Below are positions 1 through 8,117 of a stretch of 64,000 bases of DNA, in pieces. The notes under the pieces are model-generated. The model was not told where the DNA came from and searched no databases. It saw nothing but the letters and a program-made list of their open reading frames with translations. The DNA is from DASPNH01 sp035626675 (lineage in GTDB: Bacteria; Desulfobacterota; Binatia; UBA1149; CAITLU01). The stretch's first letter is position 1. Every line of letters starts with the position of its first letter. The stretch spans positions 1-64,000 of the forward strand of contig DASPNH010000157.1 of the NCBI GenBank assembly GCA_035626675.1, given 5' to 3'. Position numbers and translations under genes: made by a program.

Positions 1-126
1 GCGCTCGAGAAGGCGCTGACGGCCGTCATCGACAAACGCGTTTCGGGCAGCCGCGTCTGGTGGCTCGGCGGAATTGTAGTGCGCTACCCGGGCGGCGACG
101 GCTTCTCCATCCTCGCTCCGCCATGA
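1..126 (+). CDS. C-terminal end of an unidentified protein (partial)
   Basis: The frame is open from the first base and gives about 41 residues ending in GFSILAPP before a TGA. The G+C-rich codon usage matches the neighbouring genes. Its stop overlaps the ATG of the next gene in an ATGA arrangement, which suggests translational coupling and a shared operon. The visible part contains VWWLGGIVVRYPGGDGF but no motif I can assign to a family, so the function is unknown. Confidence 0.6.
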   Translation, partial: ALEKALTAVIDKRVSGSRVWWLGGIVVRYPGGDGFSILAPP

Positions 127-1205
127 CCGGCCGGCACGACGACGGGCGTCGCGGCCGCGAGGACGGCTCGCGCAGCGGCAAGAGCATCGCGCGCACCGGC
201 CCTGCCGATCCGCACGGCGCCGATCCCGGCACCACGACCGCTGACGACGATCATGCTCAGGCGCTGGTCGTCTCGGGATTTCTCGGCGCCGGAAAGACCA
301 CGCTGGTGCGAAAGCTCCTCGAGGAGGGACAGCGCGACGGGATCCGCACGGCGGTCGTGTCCAACGAGTTCGGCGAACTCGGCATCGACGAAGCGTTGCT
401 TGCCGGCGCCGGCGCCGAGTACGTCGAGCTGTCGGGCGGATGCGTCTGCTGCCGCCTCTCCGACGATCTGCTGCGCACGCTGCAGATGCTGTGGGAGCGC
501 GTGCGACCGCAGCGCGTGATCGTCGAGACCTCGGGGCTGGCGCTTCCGTACGACACGCTGCTGAACTTCTGGCGCGACCCGGTCCGGCACTGGGTCGCCG
601 ACGAGATCGCGGTCTGCGTCGTCAGCGCCGAGCAGGTCGCCGCGGGACGCGACCTCGACGCGACGTTCCTGGACCAGGTGTGCTCGGCCGACCTGCTGAT
701 TCTCAGCAAGATGGACCTGCTGGGGCCCGAGGACGCCGGCCGCGCCGAGGCGAGGCTGCGCTCGATGGCCGGCGACGTCGCGGTGGTGCATGCCAGCCAC
801 GGCGGGATCGACTCGATGCTGCTTTTTCCGCCCGAGCCCGTCGCGACCGGCGTACCCGAGCGAGTCGCCGAGGCTGCGCCGCCGTGGACACGGCGCGCGG
901 GGCGACGTGACGCTGCTGATCCCGCTCCGACCCCGCCGCAGGCCTCGACGCACGCGCACGACCAGTTCCGGTCCTACGAGATCGCCGTTCCCGACGGCGC
1001 CTCGGCCGCCGAGCTCGAGCGGCAGCTGCGCGTGCGCGATGCGCTCCGCATCAAGGGCTTCGTGCGCACCGATCAGGGCGTGCGAGTGGTGCAGGGCGTG
1101 GCCGGCCGCATCGACATCGCGCCGCCGCCCTCCCCGCCCGCGGAGGGCCTGATCGGACGCCTGGTCGTCATCGAGCGCGTCGAGGCAACGCGCTCGGGGA
1201 GGTGA
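123..1205 (+). CDS. CobW/CobP47K-family GTPase
   Basis: This is a G3E-family P-loop GTPase of about 360 residues, likely a metal chaperone or metallochaperone-like insertase. A Walker A motif (GFLGAGKTT) lies near residues 52-60. The family's metal-binding CxCC motif appears in GGCVCC near residues 105-110, and SKMD stands in for the NKxD guanine motif. A CobW C-terminal domain follows a Pro/Ala-rich linker that holds only a short HAHD histidine cluster. The first 45 residues are low complexity. I chose the ATG that overlaps the upstream stop codon; an upstream in-frame start at 60 would only lengthen the disordered tail. The metal (zinc, cobalt or other) cannot be told from the sequence. Confidence 0.85.
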   Translation: MTGRHDDGRRGREDGSRSGKSIARTGPADPHGADPGTTTADDDHAQALVVSGFLGAGKTTLVRKLLEEGQRDGIRTAVVSNEFGELGIDEALLAGAGAEYVELSGGCVCCRLSDDLLRTLQMLWERVRPQRVIVETSGLALPYDTLLNFWRDPVRHWVADEIAVCVVSAEQVAAGRDLDATFLDQVCSADLLILSKMDLLGPEDAGRAEARLRSMAGDVAVVHASHGGIDSMLLFPPEPVATGVPERVAEAAPPWTRRAGRRDAADPAPTPPQASTHAHDQFRSYEIAVPDGASAAELERQLRVRDALRIKGFVRTDQGVRVVQGVAGRIDIAPPPSPPAEGLIGRLVVIERVEATRSGR

Positions 1206-1207
1206 GC

Positions 1208-1618
1208 ATGGTCGATTCGCCGTCGTCGCAGGCGCTGAGGCGGCTCGCCGCCGAGCCGTATTCCAGTTTGACCACGTTCAAACGTGACGGTTCGCCGGTG
1301 GCGGTTCCGATCTGGCATGCCGTGGCAGGCGAGCGCGTCTACATGTTCACGGAGGCCGAGGCCTACAAGGCCAAGCGCCTGCGCAGGGATCCGCGCGTGA
1401 CGCTGGCACCGTGCAACTGGCGAGGCGTCGTCCATGGGCCGAGATGGTCGGGCACGGGACGCGTGGTGGCGGACCCGGCCACCGTCACCGAGGCCTACAA
1501 GGCGCTCGACAGCAAGTATGGCTGGCAAAAAATGCTCGTGGACCTCATGTCGCGCCTGTCCGGTCGCTATCACGCGAGAGCCATTCTGGAGATCGAGCTC
1601 GATGGCAAGGAAACCTAA
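1208..1618 (+). CDS. PPOX-class, probable F420-dependent enzyme (Rv2061-like)
   Basis: A 136-residue split-barrel protein of the pyridoxamine-phosphate-oxidase fold. The N-terminal pattern SSLTTFKRDGSPVAVPIWHA and the following VYMFTEAEAYKAKRLRRDPRVTLAPCN are typical of the probable F420-dependent PPOX subfamily related to Rv2061. Such proteins use F420 or a flavin to reduce small molecules; the substrate is unknown. The ATG is preceded by GGGGAGGTGA at good spacing, so I prefer it to the GTG six bases upstream. It follows the CobW gene by two bases and is probably cotranscribed with it. Confidence 0.8.
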   Translation: MVDSPSSQALRRLAAEPYSSLTTFKRDGSPVAVPIWHAVAGERVYMFTEAEAYKAKRLRRDPRVTLAPCNWRGVVHGPRWSGTGRVVADPATVTEAYKALDSKYGWQKMLVDLMSRLSGRYHARAILEIELDGKET

Positions 1619-1648
1619 CGATCTTGCGTGCTTTGCAACCTTGTCGGC

Positions 1649-1678
1649 TTGACACAGCGGCTCGTCCCGAGCGAGACT
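1649..1678 (+). promoter_or_regulatory. Possible sigma-70 promoter for the secreted repeat protein
   Basis: A perfect TTGACA box is followed after 18 bases by GAGACT, a poor -10 match. It lies about 50 bases upstream of the start codon of the next gene, in the gap after the PPOX gene. The -35 is convincing and the -10 is not, so this is tentative. Confidence 0.35.
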
Positions 1679-1728
1679 GCCGCGCCCTTCGGGACTTTGG
1701 GGCTCAACAGAATGGGAGGAAGATCGTC

Positions 1729-2544
1729 ATGGCGCACGCCAAGAAATTCGTAATCCAGGCCGTTGCCGGCATTGCCGTGGTCGCGGCCGCCGCCTCGGGC
1801 GCCATGGCAGCGGGCAACGTTTCGGTAACCATCTCGCCTACAAACCAACTAATCGTTGTTGGCGACGGCGCCGACAACGACGTTACGATCAGCGGCACGG
1901 CCTCGACCGCTATCTATGAGGTGACTGGGAACAACGGCACCACCATCAACGGCTCGGCCAGTGCGCTGACGACCGGCGTGGCCAATCGCGAAATCTTCAT
2001 CGAGATGCTGTCGGGCAACGACACGGTCAGCATCGTCGATGCGACCTTCACCCGCACCGTCGAGATCACCTTCGGCAGCGCGGTCAACTCGCTGTCGATG
2101 AACAACGTGGTGATGAACAAGAACCTCAAGCTGCTGATGGGCCTGGGCACCAACAGCGTCAATTTCATGAACACCGAGATCACCGAACCGAGCAAGATCC
2201 AGACCGACGACGGTATGGACACCATCGAGTTCGACAACGTCGAATACCGCGGCGGCATCTTCACCAAGGACGGCAACGACATCGTCACCATCCTGAACTC
2301 GCACCACGTCGATCCGAAGGGCAAGCTGGTCATCAAGACCGGCAACGACCAGGACGACATCGAGGTCACCAACGCGGTTTGGGAAGGCAAGATCCTCGTC
2401 AACGCCGGCGCGGGCAACGACACCGTCATCGCGGGCGGCGTCGACGTCGGCGTCAAGGCCAAGTTCACCGGGTCCGGCGACGTCGACAGCCTGACCAACA
2501 ACGGTGGCCACGTCGGGGCCGTTCAGTTTTCTGCTTTCGAATAG
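1729..2544 (+). CDS. Secreted protein with Asp-rich, RTX-like beta repeats
   Basis: A 271-residue protein with a classic signal peptide (MAHAKKF, then a hydrophobic segment ending at SGAMAAG). The mature part repeats a pattern of roughly 20-30 residues built around GxDDx or GNDTV turns, for example SGNDTVSIVDA, DGMDTIEFDN, DGNDIVTILN, TGNDQDDIEV and AGAGNDTVIAG. These resemble calcium-binding beta-roll (RTX) turns but are not canonical nonapeptides, so a solenoid fold with a Ca-binding tendency is inference. The start has a strong GGGAGGAAG ribosome site. An intrinsic terminator follows directly, so this looks like a monocistronic, well-expressed gene. No enzymatic motif is visible. Confidence 0.75.
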   Translation: MAHAKKFVIQAVAGIAVVAAAASGAMAAGNVSVTISPTNQLIVVGDGADNDVTISGTASTAIYEVTGNNGTTINGSASALTTGVANREIFIEMLSGNDTVSIVDATFTRTVEITFGSAVNSLSMNNVVMNKNLKLLMGLGTNSVNFMNTEITEPSKIQTDDGMDTIEFDNVEYRGGIFTKDGNDIVTILNSHHVDPKGKLVIKTGNDQDDIEVTNAVWEGKILVNAGAGNDTVIAGGVDVGVKAKFTGSGDVDSLTNNGGHVGAVQFSAFE

Positions 2545-2561
2545 CTTTTTTCCATGATCGG

Positions 2562-2598
2562 AAGGGATGGCGCCCAAGCTGAGCGCCATCCCTTTTTT
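2562..2598 (+). terminator. Rho-independent terminator
   Basis: A perfect 12-bp stem (AAGGGATGGCGC with its complement) around a 9-base loop is followed by a run of T residues. It sits 17 bases after the stop of the secreted repeat protein and just before the convergent stop of the beta-helix gene. It has a T-run only on the plus strand, so it terminates the upstream gene. Confidence 0.9.
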
Positions 2599-2602
2599 CT
2601 CA

Positions 2603-3418
2603 TCAGAACATGACCTCTTCTGTGAAGTTTGGGTCTCCTGTGGGGTTCACGCATGCGGTGATGTCATCAGTGCAGACGTTCGATGGGCCCTTACAGTAGC
2701 AACTGCTGCCGAGGAGTGCGGAACTCGTCATGTTCGGCGGACTTCCAGAAATCAGCCTCAACGTCACTGTGTTGTCGTACATCAGCACGTTGTCGATGCT
2801 GGATGACGAGTTGACCTTCAACCCTTCTTCGGAGTTATGGATTACAGAGTCGCGAACGGTTGATCCGTCGCACCCAATCCCCAATCCGTTCGCGTTCGTC
2901 ACCACGACGCCTTCAACAGTTGGCATGCTGACGATTCCATTCGTCACGCCGGAACAACTCCCCGCCAAATCGATTTTTGAGTTCGTGATCTTTCCGAAAC
3001 TGTAATTTCCCAAAACGCCCCATTGAAAGCATCCTGTCACGTTGAGGTTGTCGACATGTGTGGCGCCTGAACCAGGAGGCGACACGGAGACCTCTACGAT
3101 TGCGGCAAGGCACGCGGCCCCGCTACAGTCCAGCGTGTGGCCATTACCGCGAATCTCAACGCCTTTACCGAGCGTCAGACAGTTCCCGCTGCTGACGCCA
3201 TCATCGTTGTGGACTTCGATGATACACCCTCCGGTGCCGGTCCCGTAGATCGTATGACCACACAACCCGCCATTCAGTGTCGGGTTATCGTCAGTTTCGA
3301 CAGGCGCGATCTGGCTGCTCGCGTAGTCCTCGCCATCGATGTAGCACGTACCTGCGTAGCACGGTGATGTGATAGCAAGGAGCATGCTGAGAATTGCAAG
3401 ACGTTTTCTGCCTATCAT
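2603..3418 (-). CDS. Secreted right-handed beta-helix-like protein
   Basis: A 271-residue exported protein: the signal peptide MIGRKRLAILSMLLAITSPCYAG is followed by cysteines and a series of short beta-strand turns (KITNSKIDLAGS, VEGVVVTNANGLGIG, STVRDSVIHNSEEGLKV, SIDNVLMYDNTVTL) typical of right-handed parallel beta-helix proteins. Several cysteine pairs (CYC, CTDD, ACV) suggest disulfides. No catalytic residues of pectate lyase type are recognisable. Base composition is close to 50% G+C, clearly below the neighbours, and codon choice is less G/C-ending, which suggests horizontal acquisition. A GGAGGCGG ribosome site precedes the ATG. An IS1380-family element ends 17 bases upstream of the start codon. 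Confidence 0.7.
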   Translation of the reverse strand: MIGRKRLAILSMLLAITSPCYAGTCYIDGEDYASSQIAPVETDDNPTLNGGLCGHTIYGTGTGGCIIEVHNDDGVSSGNCLTLGKGVEIRGNGHTLDCSGAACLAAIVEVSVSPPGSGATHVDNLNVTGCFQWGVLGNYSFGKITNSKIDLAGSCSGVTNGIVSMPTVEGVVVTNANGLGIGCDGSTVRDSVIHNSEEGLKVNSSSSIDNVLMYDNTVTLRLISGSPPNMTSSALLGSSCYCKGPSNVCTDDITACVNPTGDPNFTEEVMF

Positions 3419-3435
3419 GGGCCGCCTCCAACCAC

Positions 3436-3456
3436 CCTAGCCCGCACTATTCACGA
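3436..3456 (+). repeat. IS1380 left terminal inverted repeat
   Basis: It starts CCTAGCCCG and pairs with the reverse complement of the right end with four mismatches in 21 bases. It is the end nearest the transposase 3' terminus and abuts the ribosome-binding region of the beta-helix gene. Confidence 0.85.
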
Positions 3457-3650
3457 GTCCGACCGTCCGGGCCATCCGGCGCGGTCTGACAGGGCCGAGA
3501 CCGGCATCGTCGGGCAATGCCGAGCCGTTTTCGTGGCGAATCGGGGCTGCCTATCAGCGCGCCGTGGTTTGGCAGCGCTCGGCGCGCGCACGTCTCCGTT
3601 CTTCGCGCGGGTGAATGTCGTTTCGGCTGTTTGGAAGTCGGTGCCGGAGC

Positions 3651-5027
3651 TTACGCTGGTACGGCACCCCAAATGCGTGCTGCCGTCAGCCACTCTTGGT
3701 ACCAGGCGTGGTTGCCGGCCAAGTGGACAACCGTGCGGCGTGCTGATGCGACCACGCGTGCGCCGATCTTGAGCAGCATCAGGCGCAGCGAGTCCACCTG
3801 CTTGCGCGCCAGCGAAGTCTTTGCGAGCGGACATCGCATCGTCTGCATCAGCACATATGCCGCGGCCGTCATCAGCACACGCAACTGGTTGGCTCGAAAC
3901 TTCGAGCAACTCGTCCGGTCCAGGCGCAGTCCGTGCAGCAGTTCTTTGATTCGGTTCTCGCACTCGCCGCGCATCCGGTACGTCTCAAAGACGCGCTCGG
4001 CTCTGGAGCGCAGGTTGGTTACGAGGAAGCGAGCGTTATCGCGCGGGTCGCGTCCGACGAGGCGGACGACCTCGGCCTTGTAGACGATGCGTCGCTTGCA
4101 GTCTTTCCATGACTTGGCCGCGTAGAGCGTCTCGCCGAACAGAGCCTGGCTCGTGCCGCTTTGGCGCGATAGGCGCCGCGCCGTACCCATCGGACGCTTG
4201 ATACGGCGCTCCAGCACGGCGTTTTTGCCCATTGCGACGACGTAGACCAGTCTCTTTTGCTCGTCGAGAAAATCGAAGAGTTCAGGGCAGGCAAAGCCGC
4301 CGTCGAGCCGCACGAGCACACGGGCCTTCGGAAAACGCTCGCGCACCATCGCCAGCGTCCGGCGCAGGATCGCCAGCGCACCCACCTTGGCTGAGGCATT
4401 GCCCGGTCGCAGCACGGCGCCGAACAGATACTGGTCCGGCTCATCCTCGAAGCTGACGAAGCAGAGCATGGGCAGGTAGCAGTAGTTGTCGTAGTGCCCG
4501 TTGTAGAAGCTGAGTTCCTGCTGCTCGCCGTGGTTTGGCGTATCGGTTGGGTCCATGTCGATGGTGATCTGCCGGACTCGCCTGCCCAGCCGCTTGCGGT
4601 GGAAGTCAAAGACTTTGCCAGCCATCGCCGTGCCCATCCCGTACAGGCCCACGTTGGTCACGGCATTCTCGAATCGCGACAGCGACGGCTGCGAAGCTAG
4701 GTCCTTGCCGGCGGAGTCTCCGGCCACCATCAGGCGCATCATCACGTCACCGCGCAGCCGATCGGCGTCGTTGGCGTCCTCGTAGCCGAGCGCGATGCCA
4801 TAGACGCGCTGGGTCAGCATTTGGGCGTAGCTATGTGCGATGCTGCCTTCGCGGCGCCTGTCACGCAGGCAGCCCGCCATCGCCGAGGTCAGACCTAGCC
4901 GCCGATCCACTGCCGCCAGCAGAACCGACCCGCCCTCCGAACTCTGGGCCGGATCATCGAAGGCGATGTGCAGAGGCTTGCTGAGCAGGTCTGGAAACAG
5001 GACACGCTGTCGAGTAGGGTCGGTCAT
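3651..5027 (-). CDS. IS1380-family transposase
   Basis: A full-length DDE transposase of 458 residues. Family landmarks are visible in order: an N-terminal region with AQMLTQRVYGIALGYEDANDADRLR, the first catalytic Asp in QITIDMDPTD, the second in VLVRLDGGFACPELFDFLD, and the C-terminal Glu region in YRMRGECENRIKELLHGLRLDR. No internal stop or frameshift is present, so it may be active. An AAAAGG-like ribosome site precedes the ATG. The gene reads left towards the beta-helix gene, so transcription running past its end could enter that gene. Confidence 0.92.
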   Translation of the reverse strand: MTDPTRQRVLFPDLLSKPLHIAFDDPAQSSEGGSVLLAAVDRRLGLTSAMAGCLRDRRREGSIAHSYAQMLTQRVYGIALGYEDANDADRLRGDVMMRLMVAGDSAGKDLASQPSLSRFENAVTNVGLYGMGTAMAGKVFDFHRKRLGRRVRQITIDMDPTDTPNHGEQQELSFYNGHYDNYCYLPMLCFVSFEDEPDQYLFGAVLRPGNASAKVGALAILRRTLAMVRERFPKARVLVRLDGGFACPELFDFLDEQKRLVYVVAMGKNAVLERRIKRPMGTARRLSRQSGTSQALFGETLYAAKSWKDCKRRIVYKAEVVRLVGRDPRDNARFLVTNLRSRAERVFETYRMRGECENRIKELLHGLRLDRTSCSKFRANQLRVLMTAAAYVLMQTMRCPLAKTSLARKQVDSLRLMLLKIGARVVASARRTVVHLAGNHAWYQEWLTAARIWGAVPA

Positions 5028-5117
5028 AGAAAAGCCTTTTCGGGTTGGTTGGATTCGCTTGTGGTAAAGCCGTTCTACCAGTCCGAGAGGCTTTTCTCTT
5101 TCTACCTACCGGTGCGT

Positions 5118-5138
5118 TCATGAATTTTCCGGGCTAGG
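5118..5138 (-). repeat. IS1380 right terminal inverted repeat
   Basis: The reverse complement starts CCTAGCCCG and mirrors the left end. It marks the transposase-promoter side of the element. Confidence 0.85.
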
Positions 5139-5501
5139 ACGGTAGTTCGTTCATAACGCATGGCCCCAATGGCCATGTCCCGACAGGACGATGAGCTGCA
5201 AAGAATACTTCCTGTGCTATGCATCCTGCGGTCAACCTGTCGATGCAGAATGCTCGCACGCGCACGAACGTGCAGCCGCGCGGCTGATCATGCATTGACG
5301 TCGTATTCTGCTTCCTCTGCTAGACAGGCAGGCCTAACACAAGCCTTTTGCAGCGGTCGCGATCCAACGTGATCGAATTCACACGTCGGCGCGGCCGCAA
5401 GGTCCCGGCGTCGCTGTTGCCGGGTTCAGCGACAACAGCCTCCGAGCGTCCATGTGTGTACAAAACGACGTGACGGCAGTGATGGCGGACAAAAGGGCGC
5501 G
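5139..5501. other. Gene-free stretch between two insertion-sequence remnants
   Basis: I see no ORF with plausible coding character here. Base composition is slightly lower in G+C than the core genes. It lies between the IS1380 right end and an IS3-type fragment, so it is probably debris from past insertions. No promoter, RNA or repeat could be supported. Confidence 0.5.
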
Positions 5502-5749
5502 TCAGTGATCGTACTCGGCTGACCTCCTGCGGCTGATCAGGCTGTCGATGGGGTCGGTGGGCGACGCCCAGTTGCGAATCGTCGCCGCAGGGGTTCGAAC
5601 TATTCAGCAAGTTGTTCAGGGGATCGGCCGCTGCGAACCAGCTCGACTAACCGGTCACGCAGTTCGGCTGCATACTGCGGGTTGGGTCTGGGCATCGTGA
5701 ACTCTTGAGACCATAGCGGTTAGGTGTCCACGAGACCGAGGGAACTCCA
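5502..5749 (-). pseudogene. Decayed IS3-family element: terminal end plus broken orfA
   Basis: Read on the minus strand, the fragment starts at a TGGAGTTCCC end, as expected for an IS3-type terminus. It then has an ATG at 5695 encoding MPRPNPQYAAELRDRLVELV followed by RSGRSPEQLAE, the helix-turn-helix start of an IS3-family OrfA. A TAG stop follows, then, after a frameshift, AATIRNWASPTD and LISRRRSAEYDH before a TGA. The expected family reading is one continuous EFEPSxxTIRNW, so the gene carries both a nonsense change and a frameshift. No orfB follows. This is a dead remnant. Confidence 0.7.
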
Positions 5750-5792
5750 GCGGATGGCCTAGACCAACGGGCGGACCGCTAGCGGCCGTCGT

Positions 5793-7229
5793 TTACGAAT
5801 TCCGTAGTGCGCTATGCTTCCGTCCATAAAAACAATACACGCCAATGCCGATGGCCAGCCAGACGATGAGGCGCAGCCAGTTGTGCCAGCCGAGCGAGAA
5901 CATCAGGGCGAGGTTGGCCAGGATGCCGAGGATCGGCACCAGCGGCACCAGCGGCGTGCGGAAGGGGCGTCGCACTTCGGGCCGCGTGCGGCGCATGATC
6001 AGAACCGCCGCGCACACGATGACGAACGCGAACAGCGTTCCGATGTTGACCATCTCGGCCAGCACCTCCAGCGGCAGCAGCGCGGCCACCGCCGCCACCA
6101 GCACGCCGGTCAGGATCGTCGAGTAGTGCGGCGTCATGAAGCGCGGATGGATGGCGGCAAAGAAGCTGCGTGGCAGCAGGCCGTCGCGCGCCATCGCCAG
6201 CAGCACGCGCGCCTGGCTGAGCATCATCACCAGCAGCACGCTGGTGATCCCGGCAACGGCACCGAGCGAGATGATGAACGTGGCCACCGGCAGCCCGTTG
6301 CGCGCGAAGGCGTCGGCGATGGGCGCGTCGATGTTGATCTCGGGCGTCGGCACCATCCCCGTCAGCACCGCGGCCACGGCGATGTACAGGATCGTGCACA
6401 AGCCGAGGGAACCGAGCAGGGCGATGGGCACGTCGCGCTCGGGGTTTTTCGCCTCTTCGGCGTGCGTGCTGATCGAGTCGAAGCCGATGTACGCGAAGAA
6501 GATGTAGGCCGCGCCGCGCAGCGTGCCCTCGAAGCCGTTGGGGAAGAACGGCTCCCAGTTGCGCGTGTCCACGTGCGGCATCCCGGCAAAGATCACGAAC
6601 AGCACGATGCCGAGCTTGAGCAGGACGATCGCCGCGTTGACGCCGGCGCTCTCGCGAATGCCCACCACCAGGATGCCGGTCAGGATCAGCACGATGACCG
6701 CTGCTGACAGGTCCATCACGATGGGGATGCCGAAGACGTGATACGCCCCTGCGATGACCTCCGGGGATGCACTGAACGGGTCGATGGCCAGCGAGGGCGG
6801 AAGATGGATGTCGTAAAGCGACAGGAAGGCCTGGAAGTAGTGCGACCATCCGTGCGCGACGGCGCACGAGGCCACGGCGTACTCCAGGATCAGATCCCAC
6901 CCGATGATCCACGCCAGCAGCTCGCCGAGAGTCGCATACGCGTAGGTGTAGGCGCTGCCGGCCACGGGAATCATCGCCGCGAACTCGGCGTAGCACAGTC
7001 CGGCAAGGCCGCAGCCGATCCCGGCCAGCACGAACGAGAGCATCAGGGATGGCCCCGCATAGTCGCGGGCGCCTAGACCGGCCAGGACGAAGATTCCCGC
7101 CCCGATGATGGCTCCGACGCCAAGAGCGGTCAGGGCAACGGGACCGAGGACGCGGTGCAGCCTGTCGGCCGCCGCCAGCTCGGCGTGGAGCTGCTCCACC
7201 GTCTTGCGTGCGAAGAGTTGGTTGGCCAA
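5793..7229 (-). CDS. APC-family amino acid permease (cationic amino acid transporter type)
   Basis: A 478-residue inner-membrane transporter with about 12 hydrophobic segments. The first helix carries the substrate-binding pattern GVGAIIGAGIFVLAG, and the stretch AYIFFAYIGFDSISTHAEEAKNPERDVP is diagnostic of the APC/CAT group (YfnA-like). The length is normal for the family. It should move amino acids by cation-coupled symport or exchange; the substrate cannot be assigned. It stands alone on the minus strand, divergent from the ExbB operon, with about 190 bp of shared upstream DNA. Confidence 0.88.
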   Translation of the reverse strand: MANQLFARKTVEQLHAELAAADRLHRVLGPVALTALGVGAIIGAGIFVLAGLGARDYAGPSLMLSFVLAGIGCGLAGLCYAEFAAMIPVAGSAYTYAYATLGELLAWIIGWDLILEYAVASCAVAHGWSHYFQAFLSLYDIHLPPSLAIDPFSASPEVIAGAYHVFGIPIVMDLSAAVIVLILTGILVVGIRESAGVNAAIVLLKLGIVLFVIFAGMPHVDTRNWEPFFPNGFEGTLRGAAYIFFAYIGFDSISTHAEEAKNPERDVPIALLGSLGLCTILYIAVAAVLTGMVPTPEINIDAPIADAFARNGLPVATFIISLGAVAGITSVLLVMMLSQARVLLAMARDGLLPRSFFAAIHPRFMTPHYSTILTGVLVAAVAALLPLEVLAEMVNIGTLFAFVIVCAAVLIMRRTRPEVRRPFRTPLVPLVPILGILANLALMFSLGWHNWLRLIVWLAIGIGVYCFYGRKHSALRNS

Positions 7230-7421
7230 GTCGAAGCGGCTCTAACACGCTGCAAACCGCACGGCAATTTCTGGACCGTGCTTCAACGTGCATTAGGTCA
7301 ACTCAGCCCGATGCGGAAACGAAAACCCGATCGGGGTGTTTCGACTTCTCTCCCCGCTCTGCCGGCATATAGTGGACCGGACCGTATCCATCACCGCAAT
7401 CTCTGCAGGAGCCGACAAGAC

Positions 7422-8117
7422 GTGGATCCAACCGCAGCCGCCACCGCAGCAACCGCCGCCGCAACCACCGATCTCAGTCTCTGGGAGATGTTCCAGCAGG
7501 GCTGGATCGCCACCTATCCGCTGGTGATCATGTCGATCCTCAACGTCACCATCATCGCCGAGCGGCTCTGGGCGATGGGCGGCGTGGTCGGCAAGACCGC
7601 CAATCTGACGCGCGCGGTCTATGCCGACCTGACCAGCGGTGATCGCGCCTCCGCCCTGGCGCACGTCGAGAAGGAAAAGCAGAGCCCGCCCGGCCGCGTG
7701 CTCGGCGAAGTGGTCCGCCAGAGCGAGGTGCTCAGCCTGGACGAGGTCGAGGACGTTGCCGCCGAGCGCCGCTTCGAAGAAGTCGAGCAGCTCAAGCGTC
7801 CCCTTTGGATCCTGGGCACCGTGGCATCGAGCGCTCCTTTCATCGGCCTGTTCGGAACCGTCGTCGGCATCATCAAGGCCTTCCACAGCATGGCCATCAT
7901 GGGCAGCGGCGGCTTTGCCGTCGTGGCCGGCGGCATCTCCGAGGCCCTGGTGGCAACGGCGCTGGGCCTGGGCGTCGCGATCATCGCGCTGATTTTCTAC
8001 AACTACTTCCAGGTCCGCCTCGACCGCATCGAGTCGTCGCTGGTGGTCGCCACCTCGCGAGTGGTGGGCGCGATGCGCATCCAGCGCGCCAGCGCCGGAG
8101 GCGTGCATGGCATTTAG
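7422..8117 (+). CDS. exbB: MotA/TolQ/ExbB proton channel family protein
   Basis: A 231-residue membrane protein with three hydrophobic segments: one near the N-terminus (YPLVIMSILNVTIIAERLWAM) and two close together later (ILGTVASSAPFIGLFGTVVGIIKAF and ISEALVATALGLGVAIIALIFY). The GTVxGIxxAF and EALxxTAxGLxVAI patterns are the family's channel-lining helices. With ExbD it should form a proton-driven motor in the inner membrane. I chose a GTG start with AGGAG upstream; an ATG at residue 23 is an alternative. The end overlaps exbD by 11 bases. This is the first gene of a four-gene operon. Confidence 0.88.
   Translation: MDPTAAATAATAAATTDLSLWEMFQQGWIATYPLVIMSILNVTIIAERLWAMGGVVGKTANLTRAVYADLTSGDRASALAHVEKEKQSPPGRVLGEVVRQSEVLSLDEVEDVAAERRFEEVEQLKRPLWILGTVASSAPFIGLFGTVVGIIKAFHSMAIMGSGGFAVVAGGISEALVATALGLGVAIIALIFYNYFQVRLDRIESSLVVATSRVVGAMRIQRASAGGVHGI

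Larger units (their letters stand above)
3436..5138 (-). mobile_element. Complete IS1380-family insertion sequence
   Basis: The element is about 1.7 kb and holds one transposase gene and imperfect terminal inverted repeats. The ends read CCTAGCCCGCACTATTCACG (left) and CCTAGCCCGGAAAATTCATG (right, reverse complement), matching at 17 of the first 21 positions. Length, gene content and ends fit IS1380. No flanking 4-5 bp duplication is evident (CCAC on the left, ACGG on the right), so the insertion is old or the flanks have recombined. A 9-bp inverted repeat (AGAAAAGCC/GGCTTTTCT) lies between the transposase start and the right end. Confidence 0.85.

Noticed and set aside
5588..5602. GGTTCGAAC, resembling a tRNA T-loop
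   Set aside because: No acceptor, D or anticodon arms can be built around it, and it falls inside the IS3 orfA fragment.
5320..5610. A 96-residue frame on the minus strand in the IS patch
   Set aside because: It reads an off-frame of the IS3 orfA remnant; the correct OrfA residues lie in the other frames.
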